Positions 1-8,374 of a stretch of DNA of 64,000 nt are shown one piece after another. Numbering within the stretch: position 1 is the first letter of the stretch; each line of letters opens with the position of its first letter. Both the position numbers and the translations under genes were made by a program. Where the stretch lies: the NCBI RefSeq assembly GCF_021654285.1, contig NZ_JAKFZS010000005.1, positions 62,001 to 126,000 of the forward strand, written 5' to 3'. Below the pieces are notes generated by a model, which was not told the DNA's origin, ran no database searches, and worked only from the letters and a program-made list of their open reading frames with translations. The DNA is from Pseudoalteromonas luteoviolacea (GTDB lineage Bacteria; Pseudomonadota; Gammaproteobacteria; Enterobacterales; Alteromonadaceae).

Positions 1-55
1 TCTTTATAAGCAATAAAATTACCCTCCTAATGCTTTGCTTGAGAGTAAAAAAGAG

Positions 56-298
56 ATGGCAGTTAAAAAACCTGAAAATATGAACTTTGAAGAAGCTGTC
101 AATGAGCTTGAATCGATTGTTCAAGAAATGGAACACGGTGAGCTTACATTGGAGCAGTCTTTAAAGCAGTTTGAAAGAGGGATAAAACTTGCTCAGGCTT
201 CTAATCAAAAGCTACAACAAGCAGAACAAAAGGTTAATATTTTACTCGCTAACGATGGGGCCAGCGCGCCAAGCGAGTTTTCAGAGCAGGTAGACTAG
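56..298 (+). CDS. xseB: Exodeoxyribonuclease VII small subunit
   Basis: The 80-residue product matches the small subunit of exonuclease VII, which binds the large subunit XseA and helps degrade single-stranded DNA to short oligonucleotides in the cytoplasm. Visible family features are the N-terminal helix (FEEAVNELESIVQEME), the conserved LEQSLKQFERGIKLA stretch and the AEQKVNILL end. The frame can be extended to a TTG at 35, but that codon has no ribosome-binding site. ATG 56 gives exactly the usual family length and has a GAGAG stretch upstream. The stop lies 4 bp before the ispA start, so the two are almost certainly co-transcribed, as in E. coli xseB-ispA-dxs. Confidence 0.95.
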   Translation: MAVKKPENMNFEEAVNELESIVQEMEHGELTLEQSLKQFERGIKLAQASNQKLQQAEQKVNILLANDGASAPSEFSEQVD

Positions 299-302
299 TT
301 GC

Positions 303-1190
303 GTGGAACTACATGAAAGATTAAACATCGCAAAAAAAGATGTTGAAAAAACAATAAGTGCATACTTTGCACAAGATTTGGACACTGATCCCACTGCAAA
401 AGCCGCTGCGCTGTATTCTATTAGCAATGGTGGTAAGCGTCTCCGTCCATTTTTAGTCTATGCGACGGGTGAAATGCTAGGTGCAAATATAGAAGATCTT
501 CATATTGCAGCAGCTGCTGTTGAGTGTATTCATAGCTATTCTCTAGTGCATGACGACTTACCGGCTATGGATGATGACGACCTTAGACGCGGTAAGCCTA
601 CCTGCCATATTGCATTTGACGAAGCCCAAGCTATTTTGGCTGGCGACTCTTTGCAGACATTAGCCTTCGAATTTCTTTCATCACATCAGTTTCAGGTTCC
701 TGCCCAGCAACAAATTGCGATGATTAAAGTGCTTTCCCGCGCTTCTGGTCTGCAAGGTATGGTAGGTGGGCAAGCCCTTGATATTGCTGCAACAGACAAG
801 CAAATCTCTATTGAAGCGCTAGAAGACATACACAGATTAAAAACAGGTGCTTTACTTAATTGCGCCATAGAATTAGGCGCACTCTGTGCGACTAACATTT
901 CAGATTTAACACGTAGTCAATTAAAGGATTTTGGCTTAGCTATTGGATTAGCATTTCAGGTTCAGGACGATATTCTAGATATTGAGAGTGATACAAGCAC
1001 TCTGGGCAAACCTCAGGGCTCTGATTTAGAACATAATAAATCAACTTATCCGGCTCTGCTTGGTATGACTGGTGCTAAAGATAAAGCACAAACGCTTATT
1101 ACCCAAGCGCTTGAAGCACTAGATAACATAGATGCAGACACTCGCTTATTAGCTGAGCTTGCCAAATATATTATCGCTCGGGATCATTGA
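303..1190 (+). CDS. ispA: (2E,6E)-farnesyl diphosphate synthase
   Basis: This 295-residue prenyltransferase condenses isopentenyl diphosphate with dimethylallyl and geranyl diphosphate to make farnesyl diphosphate, feeding undecaprenyl carrier, quinone and heme-tail synthesis. Both catalytic aspartate-rich motifs are present: DDLPAMDDDD beginning at residue 84 and QDDILD with aspartates at 222 and 223. The GGKRLRPF motif that binds the diphosphate is near residue 45. The start is GTG, 4 bp after xseB. Length and sequence match E. coli IspA (299 aa) along the whole protein. It lies between xseB and dxs, so the same locus makes the C5 precursor (Dxs) and uses it (IspA). Confidence 0.97.
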   Translation: MELHERLNIAKKDVEKTISAYFAQDLDTDPTAKAAALYSISNGGKRLRPFLVYATGEMLGANIEDLHIAAAAVECIHSYSLVHDDLPAMDDDDLRRGKPTCHIAFDEAQAILAGDSLQTLAFEFLSSHQFQVPAQQQIAMIKVLSRASGLQGMVGGQALDIAATDKQISIEALEDIHRLKTGALLNCAIELGALCATNISDLTRSQLKDFGLAIGLAFQVQDDILDIESDTSTLGKPQGSDLEHNKSTYPALLGMTGAKDKAQTLITQALEALDNIDADTRLLAELAKYIIARDH

Positions 1191-1263
1191 TTATCGCAAA
1201 GAACACATGACTATTTAATGACAAGTTCCCTTTAAATTTATAAAACTATCGGCAAGCTTTGTA

Positions 1264-1269
1264 TATAAT
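1264..1269 (+). promoter_or_regulatory. Candidate -10 element for dxs
   Basis: A perfect TATAAT lies 34 bp before the dxs start in the 112 bp gap between ispA and dxs. No good -35 hexamer sits at the right distance, so this is a weak call. It would let dxs be transcribed separately from xseB-ispA. Confidence 0.35.
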
Positions 1270-1302
1270 TGGGCAAGGTTTGCTAAGGATATTACGAATA
1301 AT

Positions 1303-3168
1303 ATGACTCTTGATAGTAGCAAGTATCCGTTATTGGCATTGGTCGATCAGCCACAACAGCTTAGGCAATTGCCTCAGCACAAGCTGAACGAATTTAGTGC
1401 TGAGCTAAGAAATTATTTATTAGACTCTGTCTCTCAAAGCAGTGGTCACTTGGCGTCTGGGTTAGGCACCGTTGAACTAACCGTCGCCCTTCATTATGTT
1501 TACAATACACCAGTAGATAGACTGGTCTGGGATGTTGGTCATCAAGCTTACCCGCATAAAATATTAACTGGCCGAAAAGAGCAGATGCATACTATTCGTC
1601 AAAAAGATGGTTTGCACCCTTTCCCGTTTAGAGAAGAAAGTGAATATGATACGTTCAGTGTTGGTCACTCGAGTACATCTATCTCAGCCGCATTGGCAAT
1701 GGCAATTGCCGCAGAGAAGGAAGGCAAAAACCGTAAAACGGTTGCGGTGATCGGCGATGGTGCGATGACAGCAGGTATGGCTTTCGAAGCGATGAACCAT
1801 GCCGGCGACGTCAAATCAGACATGTTAGTCATTTTAAACGACAACGAAATGTCTATTTCGGAAAATGTTGGCGCACTCAATAATCATTTTGCTCGTATTC
1901 TTTCAGGTAGCTTCTATACCAATATCCGCGAAGGTGGTAAAAAACTGCTTTCAGGCGTACCTCCTGTAAAAGAGCTCGCCAGTAAAGTTGAAGAACATTT
2001 AAAAGGTATGGTGATACCAGGCACGTTTTTCGAAGAGCTAGGCTTTAACTATATTGGTCCTATTGACGGTCATGATGTCGGTATGTTGGTCGATACGCTG
2101 CGTAATATGCGCAACTTAAAAGGCCCACAATTACTGCATGTGAAAACGCAAAAAGGAAAAGGGTATCAACCTGCTGAAGCCGATCCGATTGGCTATCATG
2201 CAGTACCTAACTTCAACCCAAGTATTCACTCTTTGCCAAAGAAAAAGCCTAGCGCGCCAACTTTCTCCAAAGTATTTGGTGATTGGTTATGTGACATGGC
2301 AGAGCAAGACCCCAAGCTAATGGCTATTACACCAGCGATGCGAGAAGGCTCTGGTATGGTGCGCTTTTCTAAAGAGCACCCAAGTCAATATTTTGATGTT
2401 GCTATCGCAGAGCAACACGCTGTGACTTTAGGCGCTGGTTTTGCTTGTGAAGGCTTAAACCCTGTTGTTGCTATCTACTCTAGCTTCTTACAACGTGCAT
2501 ATGACCAGTTAATTCACGACGTCGCAATTCAGAACCTCCCCGTACTTTTTGCGATAGATAGAGCTGGTATTGTCGGTGCTGATGGTGAAACACACCAAGG
2601 GGCATATGATTTGAGCTTCATGCGATGTATTCCTAACCTAGTAATTATGGCACCGAGCGATCTCAACGAGTGTCGACAAATGCTTTACACTGGGCACACG
2701 CTCAATCAGCCTGCAGCAGTTAGATACCCTCGAGGCTCGGCAGGTAGTGTTGAGCCAACAGCTGAGATGACGCAGTTACCTATCGGCAAAGCCAACACCA
2801 TTCGTGAAGGACAAAAGCTCGCGATATTAAACTTTGGTACATTGCTAGATAATGCTCGCAGCGTCGCAGAGCAGTTAGATGCAACACTTGTCGATATGCG
2901 TTTTGTGAAGCCGCTAGATGATTCCTTGCTTGCTGCTCTTGCAAAAACACACACTCACTTTATTACATTGGAAGACAATGCCATTGCTGGCGGTGCTGGC
3001 AGTGCAGTTAGCGAGTATTTTGCGCAACAAAATATCGCACGCCCAGTTAAGCACTTAGGCATACCAGATGAATTCATCAAACATGGTACGCAAGCGCAAA
3101 TGCACAGTGAAATGGGCCTAGACAGCGACGGGATCCTTTCTACTGCAAAAGTATGGATTGAACAGTAA
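1303..3168 (+). CDS. dxs: 1-deoxy-D-xylulose-5-phosphate synthase
   Basis: Dxs condenses pyruvate with glyceraldehyde 3-phosphate using thiamine diphosphate. It is the entry step of the MEP pathway for isoprenoids and also feeds thiamine and pyridoxal synthesis. The 621-residue product aligns end to end with E. coli Dxs (620 aa). Recognisable parts are [16 protein letters not shown], the ThDP/Mg-binding GDGAMTAG beginning at residue 151 with NDNEMSIS after it, the transketolase-type central domain with IAEQHAV, and the C-terminal domain with [12 protein letters not shown] 1303 has an AAGGAT-type ribosome-binding site. It is followed by a strong hairpin, so it is the last gene of the xseB-ispA-dxs group. 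Confidence 0.98.
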   Translation: MTLDSSKYPLLALVDQPQQLRQLPQHKLNEFSAELRNYLLDSVSQSSGHLASGLGTVELTVALHYVYNTPVDRLVWDVGHQAYPHKILTGRKEQMHTIRQKDGLHPFPFREESEYDTFSVGHSSTSISAALAMAIAAEKEGKNRKTVAVIGDGAMTAGMAFEAMNHAGDVKSDMLVILNDNEMSISENVGALNNHFARILSGSFYTNIREGGKKLLSGVPPVKELASKVEEHLKGMVIPGTFFEELGFNYIGPIDGHDVGMLVDTLRNMRNLKGPQLLHVKTQKGKGYQPAEADPIGYHAVPNFNPSIHSLPKKKPSAPTFSKVFGDWLCDMAEQDPKLMAITPAMREGSGMVRFSKEHPSQYFDVAIAEQHAVTLGAGFACEGLNPVVAIYSSFLQRAYDQLIHDVAIQNLPVLFAIDRAGIVGADGETHQGAYDLSFMRCIPNLVIMAPSDLNECRQMLYTGHTLNQPAAVRYPRGSAGSVEPTAEMTQLPIGKANTIREGQKLAILNFGTLLDNARSVAEQLDATLVDMRFVKPLDDSLLAALAKTHTHFITLEDNAIAGGAGSAVSEYFAQQNIARPVKHLGIPDEFIKHGTQAQMHSEMGLDSDGILSTAKVWIEQ

Positions 3169-3175
3169 ATACACT

Positions 3176-3212
3176 AATGTAGTGACTGCATAAGTAGTCA
3201 CTACATTTTCTA
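3176..3212 (+). terminator. Hairpin terminator after dxs
   Basis: A perfect 12-bp inverted repeat (AATGTAGTGACT, 3176-3187, with 3196-3207) and an 8-nt loop is followed by TTCT. The T-run is short but the position 8 bp after the dxs stop fits a terminator. Confidence 0.7.
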
Positions 3213-3826
3213 AAAAATATTCAGTACCCTCGCCTTTTAGTCACCTAGAATCAATCTACTAATTCAATATTAGCAACAATAAAATACTCTTAATCAGCTT
3301 AAAAATGCAGCTCAGTAGATATTCCTAATATCAGAACGCCCTTCCATTTAAAATTCAAAAGTTTTGGAAAAAACTTGCTGAAAATTAAAATAATCATTGA
3401 AAATACAATTACAATCATAGCCATACAAGCTAGCCTGCAATATAAATGACGTATTAAAATAAGTTAAAACGTTCTTTTATTGCACAATAAAAAATGAGTA
3501 TGGGTAAAATTCAGTCCATATAAATACGGTTTTTAGTACATATATAACCCCTATGAAACATTTCATATTACTGAATGAACAATAGACAACCATGGGGTAG
3601 TGTGATAAAAATTTGTAAAAAATTACAATCTAAATCATAGATAAGTAGCACACTCTATAAGCAACTTCTTATGTTTGCTTGATTGTACTTATTCATGTTG
3701 GGCAATGAGTGGCATTCATTCAACTTGCCAAATAACTAGTTTTTCAGTGTTGCCTGGCAAAGCTGTAACAACGCGTCTTTAAGTATTGAAAACACATAAC
3801 GGAATAGATGTTAAAAGGAAGAGGAA
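3213..3826. other. AT-rich gap with inverted repeats, no gene seen
   Basis: About 610 bp with no convincing open frame on either strand. It is markedly richer in A and T than the flanking genes. Two short perfect inverted repeats are visible: TATGAAA-CA-TTTCATA at 3552-3567 and TTGTAA-AAAA-TTACAA at 3613-3628. Either could be an operator for the small regulator that follows. No tRNA, sRNA terminator or transposon end was recognised. Confidence 0.5.
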
Positions 3827-4063
3827 ATGGTAGATTTTTTTGCAAGATATATCACTGGTGATGACCTACGAGCATTGCGAAAGAAAAAAGGGGTCACAAC
3901 GGCAATCATGGCCAAGCATTTAGGTGTGTGCCGAAAAACTTACGAAAATTGGGAACGTGATGTAGGCCAACCCAAATTAAATCAGTTTTTCGCGATATGC
4001 GCATTTTGCTCTATCGACCTAAGCGAATTAATTACCAAGATAAGAGGGCACCAAAGCTCTTAA
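3827..4063 (+). CDS. Small XRE-type helix-turn-helix protein
   Basis: A 78-residue protein that is almost entirely one DNA-binding domain of the Cro/CI (XRE) type. LRALRKKKGVTTAIMAKHLGVCRKTYENWERDVGQP contains the two helices of the motif, with the recognition helix around KTYENWE. There is no sensor or dimerisation domain. A strong AGGAAGAGG ribosome-binding site precedes ATG 3827. It stands alone, downstream of a 600-bp AT-rich gap with palindromes and upstream of a 300-bp gap. What it regulates cannot be told from the sequence; autoregulation through the palindromes is only a possibility. Confidence 0.8.
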   Translation: MVDFFARYITGDDLRALRKKKGVTTAIMAKHLGVCRKTYENWERDVGQPKLNQFFAICAFCSIDLSELITKIRGHQSS

Positions 4064-4372
4064 CACAATCCTTCTTTACAGTAAGCACCCTACGCATACT
4101 GACGCCTGTGAAAGAGGTAATGCCATACAAGCATTATATCTCTTTCGCCTGCTTTAATTAGCTTAACCTGCAGGCAATTTTAGTTTTGCTACTTTTACAC
4201 ATACCTTCTTGTGTAGCCTAAATAATTCACTGTTGATAAACTTTCATGTTTTCCAAGTCTATGTAAAAACATCACCTTATATAAAATACACAACATGACC
4301 CTATTTTGTCGCTTGCATTTCACTTTGAATTCTTATCAAGATAAATTTCAATACAACATGATAAGGACAATA
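4064..4372. other. Intergenic region with a long imperfect hairpin
   Basis: No gene seen. Just after the XRE gene, GAAAGAG...GTAATGC (4110-4123) pairs with GCATTA...CTCTTTC (4131-4146) to form an interrupted hairpin that could end the upstream transcript. The rest is AT-rich and presumably carries the promoter of the hydrolase gene; no clean -35/-10 pair could be chosen. Confidence 0.4.
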
Positions 4373-5629
4373 ATGATGTTTAAAAAGCAATTAGCCAATA
4401 TGGTCAGCATATTGTTTTTCACATTCCTAAGTACACATATCAGCGCAAATGACTACTCCGTAGGGGTCACCTATTTCACCGCTACCGATTATAGTCGAAC
4501 CGAAAAGCTCACCTCTGAACACTCGGACTACCGAGATATTTTAATAAAAATTTGGTACCCCACCACCAGCCCCAATACAGCTTTACCCAGCTATTTACAC
4601 TTTCATACCGAACAATATCCCTATTCAACAGCCACACCGTCAGAGCACCACACACAATTACATCACTACTTAAAAACGCTCCCTTTTGAACTAACTAAAA
4701 ATGCCCCTCTGGCCGAGAGCTCAGCTCCCTTTCCTATTGTGATGTACTCACATGGCTATCAATCAACCGTTGAAGATAAAGAAATCTTAATGATAGAACT
4801 TGCCAAAAAAGGCTATATCGTTGTCAGTGTCGGCCACCCTCACCATGCTCAGTTTGTCACTCAGAGTCATAACCGGCATGCAATCTATGACAGTGACGCG
4901 CGAGCCAATGACTTTTATATCAGTGAATTAGCAGATGTGAGCTTTGATGAACTGGTTGCTGAATTAGACTCACTTGCAGGCATTGAACTCAATGATGAGC
5001 AAGTTGCCCGAGTTTACCAATTAATGAGCTGGACTGAAGGTGACCGCAAAGCACTCGATATGTGGGTGGCAGATATGCATTTTGCGCTTGATCAACTCAC
5101 GCGACTTCAATATGGCCAATACTGGGGAATGCACTATATCGATGAGCAGTTAAAAACCTTTAAAGGCCAATTAGACCTAACTCGCTTGGCTGCGATTGGT
5201 CTTTCATTTGGGGGGCCAACTGTTGCCGCATTTTGCCAGCAAGTTTATCAATGCAAAGGGGCAATTAACTTCGATGGTCTGCATTTTAATTTGTCTCCTA
5301 ATATGCCATCACGTAAACCTTATTTAATGATGCACTCAGAACTGCCACTTAACGGGGATTATAACGTGGTGTTTAATCAACAAGTTGCCGATACTTATAT
5401 GCTGCAAATTGAAGGAGCATTACATTGGGATTTTTCAGATTATCCTTATGTGTTTCCATTTGACCGCAACCGACCTTTTTTAGGCAGTATAGATCCTTAC
5501 CTTGTGACCGAGATCGTCAACTCAATCAGCCTGCAATTTATCGATGTCTATCTAAAAGAGACATCAACAAAAGCAGAGCTTGTGGAGCTACTTGAGAGTT
5601 ACGCTCCCGTACAATTCAAGTACAAATAA
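4373..5629 (+). CDS. Secreted alpha/beta hydrolase, PAF-acetylhydrolase-like
   Basis: An exported esterase-type enzyme of about 418 residues. The N-terminus (MMFKKQ, then a hydrophobic run, then THISA) is a signal peptide, so it should act in the periplasm or outside the cell. The body resembles platelet-activating-factor acetylhydrolase/dienelactone-hydrolase proteins: FPIVMYSHGYQST provides the oxyanion region, GLSFGG the nucleophile elbow (Ser about 278) and GALHWDFSD a likely catalytic His near 351. The open frame reaches a start at 4295, but ATG 4373/4376 has a TAAGGA ribosome-binding site and begins the signal peptide. The substrate is unknown. It appears monocistronic. Confidence 0.75.
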   Translation: MMFKKQLANMVSILFFTFLSTHISANDYSVGVTYFTATDYSRTEKLTSEHSDYRDILIKIWYPTTSPNTALPSYLHFHTEQYPYSTATPSEHHTQLHHYLKTLPFELTKNAPLAESSAPFPIVMYSHGYQSTVEDKEILMIELAKKGYIVVSVGHPHHAQFVTQSHNRHAIYDSDARANDFYISELADVSFDELVAELDSLAGIELNDEQVARVYQLMSWTEGDRKALDMWVADMHFALDQLTRLQYGQYWGMHYIDEQLKTFKGQLDLTRLAAIGLSFGGPTVAAFCQQVYQCKGAINFDGLHFNLSPNMPSRKPYLMMHSELPLNGDYNVVFNQQVADTYMLQIEGALHWDFSDYPYVFPFDRNRPFLGSIDPYLVTEIVNSISLQFIDVYLKETSTKAELVELLESYAPVQFKYK

Positions 5630-5638
5630 CAGCGTTGT

Positions 5639-5666
5639 GCTTACCCTTCTAATAAAAAGGGTAAGC
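5639..5666 (+). terminator. Stem-loop after the hydrolase gene
   Basis: A perfect 10-bp stem (GCTTACCCTT, 5639-5648, with 5657-5666) and an 8-nt loop lies 10 bp after the stop. No T-run follows directly, so termination may be weak or Rho-assisted. Confidence 0.5.
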
Positions 5667-5752
5667 CATACACTGCCTTTATATTTTTTGGCATTTCCTC
5701 CATTAAAGACAATACTTAAGCTCTAAACAGACGCCACATAATAGGCCCGCTC

Positions 5753-6826
5753 ATGCCCAATCAAGCAAAAGACATGGAAGAAATGCTATTTTTCAGCCAA
5801 ATGCTGAATGAGTGCTCCCCGCTCGAGTTGTTGAAGCAAATACTCATGCACTCACACCATGCAATTGTCATTACGGATGCTGATGCCAGCGCAGGCTATC
5901 GGATCATCTATGCAAACCCCGTTTTTTGTCGCCATACTGGATATGAATTGGCAGAGCTGGTTGGTATATCTCCTCGTATATTGCAAGGGCCAAAGAGTAA
6001 TAAACGCATCATAGAAAAGCTCACCCCCGCCTTAAAAGAGCATGGCTTTTTTTATGGTGCATCGATTAACTACCGTAAAGATGGCAGCATGTACCCTGTT
6101 GAGTGGAATATATCTGAAATCAAAAATGAGCAAGGCGAAGTGACTCATTACATGTCTATGCAAAAAGACCTCAGTAACTTTCACCGACTTGCCAAACAAG
6201 TTAAAAAGAGTAATGAGAACTTTAAAGACTTTTACCTCTCAACCACCAAAAAAGATAAAGCACACGCTAATAAAGAGGTATTAGACTCATTAAAAGACAA
6301 CCAAAAAATCTATGCGGGAGGTCTGAGAAACGATGAAAACGCTGATTTATTTGAAGATGCTTTTTTTGATTTTTCCCCCGATGAAATGGGGGCTTTAGGA
6401 AATAAAGTCGATAAAGGTGAGCTCAGCGCAGAAGAGTTCTGGCGGGAAAACCCCATTGATGATGAAGATGTATCTGCACTGATTGAATCAATACAAGAGG
6501 TAGATGTAGAGCTCGGTCTATTACAGTCTCAGGGGCAGAGTAAAGAGCGTCTTGAAAATATTGCCAATGGCTTTAAAGAGGTTGCCAACAACCTGTATTT
6601 CTGTGTCGAGTTCAATGATGGTGCCCTCATCATCGATGAAGTTGCCAACATACTGATGATCTTAGAAGAGAGTCATGAATTCCCCGTTGACGTACTTGTG
6701 ACCTTCAATAAGGAAGTTTATGAGTGGTTAGACGGTGCGGTAATTACTAAAAATGCTGACAATATATTCGAGGGTGAGAACAATACTATTGCCGCAGGCA
6801 ATCAACTGCTGCTGTTTCTAAAATAA
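5753..6826 (+). CDS. PAS-domain protein with LOV-like core and unknown C-terminal region
   Basis: A 357-residue soluble protein. Residues about 30-140 form a PAS domain (AIVITDADASAGYRIIYANPVFCRHTGYELAELVG). Its GISPRILQGP segment and NYRKDGSMYPVEWNISEI strand resemble blue-light LOV domains, but the flavin-attaching cysteine of the GxNCRFLQ motif is replaced (ISPR), so LOV photochemistry is not expected. Residues about 150-357 are acidic and show no GGDEF, EAL, kinase, HTH or methyl-accepting motif. This part is probably a helical plus alpha/beta output or partner-binding domain that I do not recognise. It is monocistronic and convergent with cpxP; no partner is evident. Function unknown. 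Confidence 0.65.
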   Translation: MPNQAKDMEEMLFFSQMLNECSPLELLKQILMHSHHAIVITDADASAGYRIIYANPVFCRHTGYELAELVGISPRILQGPKSNKRIIEKLTPALKEHGFFYGASINYRKDGSMYPVEWNISEIKNEQGEVTHYMSMQKDLSNFHRLAKQVKKSNENFKDFYLSTTKKDKAHANKEVLDSLKDNQKIYAGGLRNDENADLFEDAFFDFSPDEMGALGNKVDKGELSAEEFWRENPIDDEDVSALIESIQEVDVELGLLQSQGQSKERLENIANGFKEVANNLYFCVEFNDGALIIDEVANILMILEESHEFPVDVLVTFNKEVYEWLDGAVITKNADNIFEGENNTIAAGNQLLLFLK

Positions 6827-6831
6827 TTAAA

Positions 6832-6859
6832 ATGGGCTGAACAACTCTGCTCAGCCCAT
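6832..6859 (-). terminator. Shared terminator between PAS gene and cpxP
   Basis: ATGGGCTGA (6832-6840) pairs with TCAGCCCAT (6851-6859). On the minus strand the stem is followed by a T-rich stretch, so it best fits cpxP; it may work in both directions because the two genes converge here. Confidence 0.65.
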
Positions 6860-6864
6860 CATGT

Positions 6865-7353
6865 TTAATTATCGCGCTTATGTTGCATATTTGCCATGTA
6901 CTTACGCTTTCTTTTGGCGATTTTACTACGCTGTTCATCGGTCAGAATGTGGTGAATTGCATGCCGTGCTTCAAGCATAGTCAGCATAAATGCTTGCTTC
7001 TTCGGTGAATGTTCTTCTAATAACAACTGCGCCTGCGTTTTATCAAAGGTATCGGCTTCTATGATTGATTTAAACGCTTGGCGAGGCTTGCTCGGATAAG
7101 CCTCTTTTAAATCTTCAAGCTGTGCTTTGTAAGTTGCAAATACAGCTTTCAGCTTATCCTGCTGAGTTTGAGTCAGTTCAAGATGACGGATCGCCTTGTC
7201 CGATAGTAACCGTTTTTCTAAATGCGCAAACGGCTTCATTTGATGACGCTTTGCTTTTTGCTCATGACTTGTTGGTTCACTGGCTAACGTAGTGTGTGGG
7301 ATCACCCCAACACTAATGCAACTTGCTAGTAGTAGGCTGGCTAATTTATTCAT
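6865..7353 (-). CDS. cpxP: CpxP/Spy-family periplasmic chaperone-regulator
   Basis: A 162-residue exported protein with a signal peptide (MNKLASLLLASCISVGVIPHTTLA) and a basic helical body. It contains two LTxxQ signatures typical of the CpxP/Spy family, LTQTQQ and LTDEQ. CpxP family proteins bind misfolded envelope proteins and inhibit the sensor CpxA. The identification rests on the motifs plus the location: it is divergent from a cpxRA-like pair, exactly as in E. coli, with CpxR-box-like sites between. ATG 7353 has GGAG 8 nt upstream; a TTG one codon earlier is less likely. Overall sequence identity to E. coli CpxP looks low, as is usual for this family. Confidence 0.8.
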   Translation of the reverse strand: MNKLASLLLASCISVGVIPHTTLASEPTSHEQKAKRHQMKPFAHLEKRLLSDKAIRHLELTQTQQDKLKAVFATYKAQLEDLKEAYPSKPRQAFKSIIEADTFDKTQAQLLLEEHSPKKQAFMLTMLEARHAIHHILTDEQRSKIAKRKRKYMANMQHKRDN

Positions 7354-7466
7354 CAAGCTATCTCCGGTTGATTGTATTAATGCGAACGTTCGCTCTTACT
7401 CCTTTTAACTGAGCGCCCCTCGTATTCATGTCATGGTGAACTTTAGCAAGCCTAAAGCAAAGCAAC

Positions 7467-7492
7467 GTCAAGCTAACGTAAAGTTATGTCAA
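7467..7492. promoter_or_regulatory. CpxR-box-like tandem half-sites near cpxP
   Basis: GTCAA (7467-7471), GTAAA (7478-7482) and GTCAA (7488-7492) recur at 10-11 bp spacing, one helical turn. GTAAA-N5-GTCAA differs from the CpxR consensus GTAAA-N5-GTAAA at one position. It lies about 115-140 bp upstream of the cpxP start. Confidence 0.55.
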
Positions 7493-7606
7493 AAGCGATA
7501 ACAAGGCATCTCAGAGCTCCTATTTTCCCTAACAATGTGCAAATATTATTGAAATGGTGAAATCAATCTCAGATTTGAACCGATTGTCTGATCCGTATCT
7601 TTTAGC

Positions 7607-7621
7607 GTAAAGAAGTGTAAA
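7607..7621 (+). promoter_or_regulatory. Perfect CpxR box upstream of cpxR
   Basis: GTAAA (7607-7611), five bases, GTAAA (7617-7621) matches the known CpxR consensus exactly. It sits 65 bp before the cpxR start and reaches the -35 position of a plausible promoter whose -10 is TATAGT (7639-7644). This supports both the gene assignment and autoregulation. Confidence 0.7.
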
Positions 7622-7686
7622 TTCAATTCGAAGCCTCTTATAGTTAAGTAAAATGATTTCATTAGACAATTGAAAAAGAAGCCGTT

Positions 7687-8373
7687 ATGAGCACGTCAAT
7701 TCTTATCATCGACGATGACCAGTCGCTGTGCGAGCTGCTGACAGAGTACCTAGAATCTGAACATTTTAATGTCGAGTGTAAACACGATGGTGAACAAGGC
7801 TTAGACTCAGCTTTAAATCACGAATACGGGGTTATTTTGCTTGATGTGATGATGCCTAAAAAGGATGGCTTCGACGTGTTAAAATCTCTCAGGCTTAAAA
7901 AAATGACCCCTGTGATCATGCTCACAGCAAAGGGCGATGATTTTGATCGAATATTTGGACTCGAGCTTGGCGCAGATGACTATATTCCAAAACCATTCAA
8001 TCACCGTGAATTACTTGCAAGGATCAAGGCCATTACTCGCAGGGTTGCCCATTTAACTCAGCAAAGCGCTCCTTTACAACTTGAGTACCATGGCCTTGCA
8101 CTGGATATAGCGTCGAGAAATGCCAGCCTCAACAATCAGGTCATCCCATTAACGGGCACCGAGTATGAAGTGCTATATCAGCTGATGAAATCAGCAGGTG
8201 AAATTGTGAGTAAACAAACCCTTTGCCAAAGCGTATTAGGCCGCCCTTTGGTTGCCTATGACCGCTCCGTCGACATGCATGTCAGTAATGTGCGAAAAAA
8301 ACTGGCTCAATGCAGTGACCATACTTTTATTAAAACATTACGAGGCTCAGGATACATATTCCTCACAGCTTAA
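7687..8373 (+). CDS. cpxR: Envelope-stress response regulator
   Basis: An OmpR/PhoB-type response regulator of 228 residues. The receiver domain has the acidic pocket (IDDD at 8-11), the phosphoacceptor Asp53 in LLDVMMPKKDG, the switch Thr near 80 and Lys102 in PKPF. The C-terminal winged helix ends with DRSVDMHVSNVRKKL and IKTLRGSGYIF. It aligns along its length with E. coli CpxR (LDVMMPKK, LGLELGADDY-PKPF, QxVLGRxL, FDRxxDMHxSN). It is expected to activate genes for envelope protein folding and turnover. The stop is 1 bp before cpxA, and a perfect CpxR box lies upstream. Confidence 0.92.
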   Translation: MSTSILIIDDDQSLCELLTEYLESEHFNVECKHDGEQGLDSALNHEYGVILLDVMMPKKDGFDVLKSLRLKKMTPVIMLTAKGDDFDRIFGLELGADDYIPKPFNHRELLARIKAITRRVAHLTQQSAPLQLEYHGLALDIASRNASLNNQVIPLTGTEYEVLYQLMKSAGEIVSKQTLCQSVLGRPLVAYDRSVDMHVSNVRKKLAQCSDHTFIKTLRGSGYIFLTA

Positions 8374-8374
8374 T

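Noticed and set aside
3827..4063. XRE protein as the antitoxin of a toxin-antitoxin pair or a prophage repressor
   Set aside because: No toxin-like gene or phage gene lies next to it and the neighbouring genes are ordinary chromosomal genes.
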